Assembly (NCBI GenBank): GCA_003439945.1
Contig: QVRM01002067.1
Location: 496,001-560,000 of the forward strand
Source of the DNA: Dermanyssus gallinae
Taxonomy: Eukaryota > Arthropoda > Arachnida > Mesostigmata > Dermanyssidae
Direction: 5' to 3'
Length of the DNA: 64,000 nt
Shown piece after piece: positions 50,101-59,100 of the stretch. The translations under genes were made by a program, and so were the position numbers. Numbering within the stretch: the first letter of the stretch is position 1; every line of letters begins with the position of its first letter. Below the pieces are notes generated by a model. That model was not told the origin of the DNA. It ran no database searches and worked only from the letters and a program-made list of their open reading frames with translations.

Positions 50101-53100
50101 TTATAATTTGCGGCCTCTTAGGTGTCGTATCATGTGATATTTTCACGACTATACCATACCTTCGGTCTCGGAAGTCAAGCGCCTTTTCCGTAGATTTGTA
50201 GATCGCGTTCAACTAAGGATCAAATGTTTGGCACTAAAACGCCTAGCTGGTTCAGCCATATGATAAGTGCTTCCGGCTCCTCCGACTAAATAATCCTTTT
50301 AAGTCAAGCAAGATCAAAGAGCAGTGCCTTGTACTTGCTTCTTCTCTTTCTGGCTGACGAAACAATCTTTGCCTTCTTTAGGCGACGTCATCAAGGTGTC
50401 CGTAATTATTGGTGTCGGAGCATAAAATCTTAAAGAAAATAAATCCCCCATCTAAATGTAGCCTCACCTCGAATTGTACCCCTCCATTGTTTTTTAAAAA
50501 AAATAGCACATGTTATTGATTGATTGATTTATTATTCGCTTGGCATGCATACCTAAATACACATGTCACCCTTTTTTTATCAGGGGCGCTTAGAGCGGTA
50601 GCATATATGTTACCTATGCATCTGAATAATCAATGTACACTTCCATACCTACTGAGTATTTGCTTTCCATTGGCACAGCCTCTTCTTTGTAATATCGACC
50701 AGGTCCTTTCTAACGTTTGATCCTAGAGCTAGGGCATCCGACAGCTCTATATCTCTGCTTCCCCCTAGGGCTGTACATTCTTTAACAATATGCTCAATTG
50801 ACTCATTCCCTAGCCCACATGCTCGACATTCTGTACTTTGTCCCTCCATATATTTAGCTCTTTGTATCCTTGTATCCAACATCCCTGCCCTGGCATCTGC
50901 CAATAGCCCGCTCGCTCTTGAATTATCGTATACCCATTCTACCCCGCCCCTTTCCGTCTTTTCCTTTCCATATATACTTGCCAAACTCGATCTGGAACCC
51001 ATCGCCAATTTCCATTTGCCTGTATATGACTTGTTCACCCTCAATTTCACCATCTTCTCCGATATTCCCGCTCTGGCCCATTGCTGACTATTGTACCCAA
51101 TCTCCCTAGCTGCAAATTCTACTTTGCGATCCCACTTCGTTTTCATCTTTAGTGCCGTCTTTACCATCTGCATCTGTTTAACCCATCTTTTATTTGCGAC
51201 ACTTTTAATCCTAACACTAAATCTTAGCTTACTTTGTACTTCCCTCTGTATAAATTTTGACATTCCTCCTTCGCCCTCAAGAAATTCCCTAGCGCAATTA
51301 AAACAGCAACCCAATGCAAATCTTATCACTTCTCTTTGTATTGTTTCTAACTTCTTTCCTAACCCCGCGCTGTGGACCAGAGAGGCATTAGCAAAGGTTA
51401 ATCCTGGCACATACATGGCCTTCCATATATTCCTTGTTACTATATATTTATTAAACCCCCAGAGGCCCTTATCCGCTGCTTCCCTTACATGCATTCAACA
51501 TTTGTTGAACTTCGCTAGTGCCCCGCCCTAACACTACCATATCATCAGCAAACAGCAGCACAGGTGTCTTGATATATACACCTTTTTCCCCTATCTGCCA
51601 CCTTAAACCCGTTTTATTAATCCTTCGCGCTATTCTCTCTATATACATAAAAAAATAACCGATGACAACGGACAACCTTGCCTGACCCCCTTAGCGACTA
51701 TGAACTCTCTAGATTGTTCGGCTGCTATTATTATTCTTACCGTGTTATTTCTGTAAAGTTCTTCCAGCAACCTTACCCAACTTCTCTCCAAACCCTCCTC
51801 TAGCATAATTTTATACAACTTTGTTCTGTCCACCATATCATATGCTTTCTTAAGATCTAAAAATCCTGCCACACACCCTTGTCCCCGCAATCTCGATGTT
51901 TCGACAACCTGACTTAGTAGGAAAAGGTGATCGTCTAGCCTATATCCTTTCCTAAATCCGCATTGCCATTCTCCTATTTTCTCATTTGTCTCCAGAATAC
52001 TCTGCAGCCTATTCTTAAACACTTGCATAAATATTCGATACGCTATAGGTGTAATTGTGATCGGTCGCCTATTTTGTAGAGTGTCATTATCTACCCCCTC
52101 CTTGGGAATAAGAGAAACTCTTCCCTTGCGCCAACCCTCCGGGATTCTGCCCCCTCCAAATATATTAATAAATTGCTTCGTTAGATAATGCACGTACTCT
52201 TTTCCCAAAGCCTGTACAATTCCTACCGAAATCCCGTCAAGACCACACGCCGTTTTTGGATTCATTGTTTTTAACACGCTTTCGATCTCGTCTGCTGTGG
52301 TTGTAATTTCTGTGCTAGTTCTTGTCTTTTCTATACTGCTCACGTTAGTCGTAAAAATAGTGCTTGTAACGCGGTGTCCATTTCATCTATTGTGTATGTT
52401 CTGTCCTGGACGTTATTTGTCATCCTTGTTTTTTCCTGTCGGACATAGCCCCAAAACTGTTTGGCTCGCTGGCCCTTGGGGGCCCCTAAAATCCTGTTAA
52501 ATTCTCTCTCGTCTACGTTTTTAATTGCATCCTGTATTAACATTTGAGCTTTATTCTTGGCTTCCTTGTAATTTTCCCAATACTTTTCTGCCTTGTCTGT
52601 GTCCCTTCCCATTACCTTTCTATGCTCTTTACTCCACCTTTTCCTTTCCATTTTTGCCGTATTTATTTCATCACTCCACCATCCTCGTTCTTTTCCCTTT
52701 TGAACTCCCCTCCCTATCTTACAATACTTGTCATATGCCTCCTTAATATTCCTATGCATCTCGTCTACCTGCCTTTCCCCATTTGCCACTAAGAGCTGTT
52801 TTATATATTCTACTTTCTGTGCCCATTCGTGTTTATCCAGACATTTCTTTTGTACAACTACGCGTCCTGGCTTCTTTTTCCTCCCACTCACTTCTACCCA
52901 ATTATGATCACTTCCAACATTGTATGTTTTCTCTTCGTCTATCTTGATTTCTTCTACCCATTTATCTATTTTACCCTTCGTCAGTACATAATCTACGCAT
53001 GACACTATATCCCCCTGCGTGTACGTACCCTTCTACCCGCGGGTCCAAATTTAAAATTTAGGCCTCATTCGACTCGGCTAATTGTATTAGTCTTTTGCCC

Positions 53101-56100
53101 GCTCTGTTTTCTCGTCCATCTAGCTGTTCGATATGTGCATTCCAATCTCCCAAACATATTACCCCTCCTTTATCCTGATATTCCTTCATTACTTTATACA
53201 CCCTTTCAAATAACTGGTCATCTTCTTCTTCCGTGTTGCTTGGCGCTCTGTATACCCCCATTACGGCCCCGATTGTCCCTTCCATGCGTATCTCTATAAC
53301 CACCAGATCCTTCATTTTGGCATTCACAACTTCTTCGCTTGAAATAGCATCCCTAGTTAATATCCCAACTCCCCCAAACCTGTTTTCTCCATTGTCCGTA
53401 TTCCAATTTGTACCATACCAATTATATCCCTTTAAACCCGGCGGCACTTCCATCTCCCGCAAATGCGTTTCCGTTACTATCATGATATCCACAGACCTTA
53501 TTGTTAGTCATTTATATAATTCTTCCCACTTTCCTCTTCGCTTCCCCCTCTCATATTTAGCATGGCGACCCGTTCAAAAGGAACATTACTCCTAGGCTTT
53601 CCTTTTGCCCTGCTTCCTCTTTTGCATCTTAGGCCAACCTTTATCTCCTCCCCTCGATGCCACTGATGGCCAACCGTCTGATCACTTCCAATGCCCCTTT
53701 GATTTCCGCTGCTCCTATGTGTTCCCCCTCCCTCGAGAAAGAGCTCCCGTTGTCCCGTTTTCCCCTGTACCTGTTGTCCCACCATTCCCTGTATCCATGC
53801 TGTCCCCTCATCTCTCTATGTCCCTGTATCTGTTGTCCCATCCTGTGTGTCTGTAGCGTACCGTTTGCTCCTCGTTTAAATGCCCATACCGCGTGCCGGA
53901 AAAATTTGTGTTTGGGACTCGCATTTCCGGTGCGCTGCGCTGATTTTGTTGATTCCACGTCTGCATTCCCCTAACGTGCTCTGTTGCCCTATATCCTACT
54001 TGGGCATTGACTACTTTAATTATAGTAGGCCTGACTTTGTGCCAATAGCATGCTCTTTTGCCAATTGGCCGTGCCGCTAGTACCGCACCTACCTCCCCGC
54101 AGTGCACTTCATCAAAGGCCATGGCCATTGGATTGTCTTGAATGTATTCAAGAGACAAGTATTCGTAATTCGCTGCTCTGACCAACTGCATTATTTTTCT
54201 ATTGACTGCCCTGCACGTACCCCGATAGTCTCGCCCTTCTTTAGTATCCACGACCATTGGAAGCGAACACACTGTCAGTACTACGTAACTCCGTTTGCAA
54301 AATTCTATCAGGTTTTGTATGTGTGTCCTTATTTCATTCACAGCCCCTTCTATATCTCGAGCCTGAAACACATCTACCAGTCCCCCATGAAACACTAGCC
54401 TATGTTCCACATTATTGAACATTTGAAAATATTGCTTTGTTGCTGCCACAATATCCCTTACTCCTCGGCCCCTCATAGTGATAAAATAAACCCCTCCTGT
54501 ATTAATAGCCACCTGATTAACCTGTTTCTCTATTCTACCTACGTTTGAATCTCCAGCAACTACCACCCGCTTTCCTATTGATTTGTTAACTACCGCCTCC
54601 TCTGGTCGATCAAGTAAACTTATCCGATTTAACTGCTGCTCTTGTTGTTGTTGCGGTTGATGTCGCTGTTGCGGTGCTGCCGTTGCTGCTGCTGCTGTGT
54701 TTCGACCGCTCTCCTCTCTCCTTCCTCTCGCTGACTAGACTGTATCTCTTTCTTCTCCATTTGTGGGCGCGCCTCTCCTCTGGCGATCTCGTTTCGGCTG
54801 CTCTGTTGTTGTCGTCTCCTGCATCCTTTCGCCTCCGTCGCATCTTCCTCTTCGTCTAGTCTTTCTTCTTCCTTTTCGTCACTGTGGCTTAAGTCTAACA
54901 CCACTGTCTCCTCTTCAACAGCGCGCCTCTCGTCTTCCTCCTTTTTTTCCCGGATCCATTTCTCCATATCTTCGACATTTGCCGCTACCGTTGACGTTGC
55001 TTCCTCAACAGCAGCTAGCCTTTCTCTTAGCTCATCAACTATTTCGTTGTTATCGCCACCATGCCGCTGTTTTTATTATCATTCACCTTTTGCTTGATTT
55101 CTTCGATCATTGCGGCTAATTCCTGCTGTATGATTACTGCGCGCCTCTCCTTCTCCTCAACTTGAGCCTCTCTCTCTTCCATTCTTGTTAGCCTCTGCTG
55201 GACATCTGTAATAATGCTCTGCCAGTGATCCTGCATAGCTTGTGCTGTATCGCACCATGTCTTAGCGCATTTCATTGCCAACTCCATTTCCGCTGTCATT
55301 CGTGTGTTCATCTCACAGGCGGCGCAGCCTGTATATGGAGGGCTGCGCTCAGCCACCTTTCTTTTTTCTAATACACCTCCACAATTGCATACTGACAATG
55401 AGCTGGCCGGCACGTATCTTAAGCCGCCGCTGCGCGTGTAGCCTGGGAGATTCATAGTTGAATCCATTGTGTTGGGTGTCGTGGACCCTATCCCACCAGG
55501 CGATGATCCAGCATCACTTGCCATATTGAAATTGGCTCACGCACCTAAATACACCTACACACTGTCTTAACTCACTTAACCTGAGCAGCCGTTAGAATTT
55601 GAATCTGTATGCGCAACGGACCGCTCGGAGACTCAACTGCTGCATGGGTGGTTTCGTTTTGCTTCGTTCCGCTGTAACGGACTCAACCAAACTTTACTGC
55701 GGTCTGTCTCCTTACCCCCTTGTCGTACTACCACACACAATACACCGAAATGATCACTGAACTTCACGCATCACCATGGTATGCCACTCTCTGTGTTTTC
55801 CCTCCTGCGTTCACACAAGCAAGCGTAACCTGTCGGAGCTCCGTACACACACGGCCGTACACCTTGGCGCCAAATCACTATATAACTGAGTTACTCTCAT
55901 TAATTTATGCTGGGTCCTACGAAGATGGTGTTGTGTCTGATTTTTCCGACAAACCGTAATCACGCCTGTACATAAAAGGGATCTAAGTCGAATGTTGATA
56001 ACTAAAGACCTGTGGCACAATCATCAATAGCATGTATTTAAAAAATCACTTCATGCAGTCTGAGGGAGTGCTTGACGAGGAGCAGCATGGCTTTATTACT

Positions 56101-59100
56101 AAGGGCAAATCCACAGCAACGCAACTAGTTGAAATGGCCCAAGATTGGGCCATTTATATTAACAAAAATAAAGCATTTGATTATATTTACTGACAGAGTA
56201 AACCATTTAAAACTTTCACAGAATCACTAATTTACTTAAATATAGACAAGCACACTGTTTTATAAATACAAAGCTATCTAACGAATCGAAGGTTTCGTGT
56301 GTTAGTCGGTATGGGGTGTGTCCTTTGGGCGTGCTACGAGAATCTTGTCTAAGCCCACTTTTATTCTGTATATATATATTTATTATGAGCCACCTGGCAC
56401 AAAAGCCGAGAGGGAGATATTACAGAGAACGATTGACTTAATCTCCGATTGGTGCGCCAAAAATGATATAATAATTTTGATCCCTAAATGTGCCGTTGTG
56501 TGTCTGAAGGAGGGCCACCTTTACACACTTGATATACAGTAGATACCCAGAGTAAACAGCCTTCCCGATCTTGGGGTAACGGTAAAACCGGAGCTAGATT
56601 TTAACATTCACATCACGCAATCTATTCAATCTGCTAGTCTTATTTGTAGTATAATATTTCGTTGTTTTATTATCAAACATCTAATGTTATATATCCGCCT
56701 TTATAATAGCCTTGTAGTTCTCAAATGCATCTACAGCTGTGAAGTCTGGCGGCCGTATGTGAAGAAACATATTGATGCAATTGAAAAAAATTCGTCTAGG
56801 TTCCTTTGACGTGTTGCACTGAGATGTAAGGTAAACGTAGCAGTCTCGACGCAATACCTTTATCAGAACGACACTGGGGATTCCAAAATGTACGCACGAA
56901 TCTCTCAGTCGAATAGACTTCTCATCTTTTTTAATATTCTCAACAACAATCTGCGCAGTACTCAAGCCATATCGTCAAAAATAATTGCACAATCTGGCCG
57001 AATCAACGACATATTTTTGTGCCGCATGGCGAGAATGTTGAAAACCATGAACTAGTGATATAATATTATATACTGTACAATTACATATATTATGCAACGC
57101 TACTATTTCGACCTATTGCTTAGTAAATTATTATCTATGCCTCTTATATTGTGCATTGTATATTTGAATACATGATTTTCGTGAATAAATATGTATATCA
57201 TTATCTAGCCTTTGGAAACAATAAAAGAGCACTTTAATTAAATTAGATTAAGTTTGCACACACTCACTAGGCGCTGCTCTGACTGCTGTTTCGACTTTAG
57301 CAGATCCAAACATTGACAAACATTCATGCGAATTGTTTCTTTCATATGCATTTTTGATGGTGCCACAATAGTCAGCCAAGAGTCTGTAAAAAGTGCACAG
57401 AGCTTTTTTATTTTTTTTTAAAATAATAAACATAACACTATGTGCTCAGCTTTTCATTCCTATTCGTTCCTGCAAAACCAAATGGTTGAAACGCTTTTTT
57501 CAATTATTATAAAGAGGAGTATAATACTATTCACAAGACGTACACAAATTATTTTGATTGCACACACTTTCTTCACAACCATTTTAGTTTTTATTTGTTT
57601 AATTGCTTCACAACTCTCTCTATGAATACAGGTGCGACACTTTAGAATAGGTAGTCGGGGTTCGAGCCTAATGACAAATGGATTTAAGCTCGAGGACGTG
57701 CCTTTCCGCCCGATACTGCTTTTTAACCCTTCTTAGAAAGCGAATCTGCATTCTTTCTAGTAATCCAAGGTCACCTAGCCTTGGAGGGTGTAACAATTGG
57801 CATGCATAGATTAATAGTGGCACAACATTTGGTTTGTACAGTTTTAAATAGGTAGAGGCACTTTGTACAACAAATGCACGAAGTATCCTGTTCCTCAAAA
57901 GTGAGCATTTTGCGGCAACATCTGTAACCTGCTCAGTGAATGTAAAGGACATAAATAAACGCACACTAAAGTCTCTCGCATTCTCCGTCTTTATCAGCAT
58001 AGTTCTGACAAAAATGAAGTATGCAACAGACTTAAGATCTAACATCTAGACTAAAGATCACTAACATGCAGTGATGTTTGGTATTTTTAATACCGAGATG
58101 TAGTACTCTACACTTGTCGGGAGATACCTTTAGACCCATCTTTGATGACCACACAATAGAGTGGTTTAGTTCACATTATAGCACGTTTGCATCATTAACA
58201 TCCCAAACCGGCATGTAAAGCTTGATATCATCGGCGTAAATTACATATTTGGGTATGATGTGTTTGACCCGATCGATAAAAAACATAAACAAGAGGCTTC
58301 CTAGTACCCTGCGGACAACCAGTAAGAACATATCTTCTCTCGATAATGTCACCCTGAGTTTCACTCTGAAAGTCCGATCCCTTAAAAAGTAAGACATCCA
58401 TTGGGTGATTTTGGAGGCAACTTCTTTAGATGGCAGTACGAAGATGAGTAGATTGTGGGGCGTAGTTTAGAAGGTATTCCTTAAGTCACAGTAGATTACG
58501 TCCACGGAGAGTTCCTCACCAATCAATCGACCTGCGTCGCAAAAGAACATAAACAGACAATCTGTAATCGACCGGCCCTTGCGGTAGACAAATTGCATGC
58601 TGCTTAGCAGATTCTGTTGCTCAGCACTGCTAAGGATTGCAGAGCCTAAGATTCTATCCAAAACCTTGCATGTCACCGCTGTGAGAGGAAGACAGGGCGC
58701 TTGTTGGCCGGGCCAGTCTTCAAGACAGGACCAAGCCTTGCGATAGAGCGATGGTGCACGTCTTTCCTCTAGTGACCTTCAAAAGATATTGATTTGTAAG
58801 CTTGCCACGACGCTGTCATAATCTTAATTGATGAAATCCAGTCTTTCCTCTGGTAATTCTCGGTCGATATTGAGTGGCAGCGAAAGTTGGATTCTGAGGT
58901 GATCACTGAAAGCTGGAAACGGTACAATATAAATGTCAGATTCATCTAGAATATTATCTGTGCAGAGAACGACGCAATAAATGTTTTTTTAGCAATTTTT
59001 GGCGTAAGCATTTCAACCGAATGTCTTAAGCGAGTATCACCTGCAGTTCGTGGCAACATTTGAATTAATCAATCCACGAATATACGGTTGCCAGCGCGGA

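Larger units (their letters stand above)
50500..55560 (-). mobile_element. Non-LTR retrotransposon with coiled-coil ORF1, SGNH-hydrolase-like domain, apurinic endonuclease and RT
   Basis: A nearly full-length LINE on the minus strand. Order: Cys-containing and coiled-coil region (55524-54629), SGNH-like domain (54566-53808), apurinic endonuclease (53492 to about 52950), RT (52343-51469) and C-terminal Cys/His tail (50830-50760). The 3' end carries a short (AATC)-type repeat near 50515-50530. At least five frameshifts and one deletion within the RT palm make it inactive. The clade is not assigned; the RT motifs do not look R1- or R2-like. Confidence 0.82.

Noticed and set aside
54610..55119. 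Overlapping Leu/Ser-rich + strand frames
   Set aside because: Antisense shadows of the charged and Gln-rich ORF1 linker of the SGNH-domain LINE.
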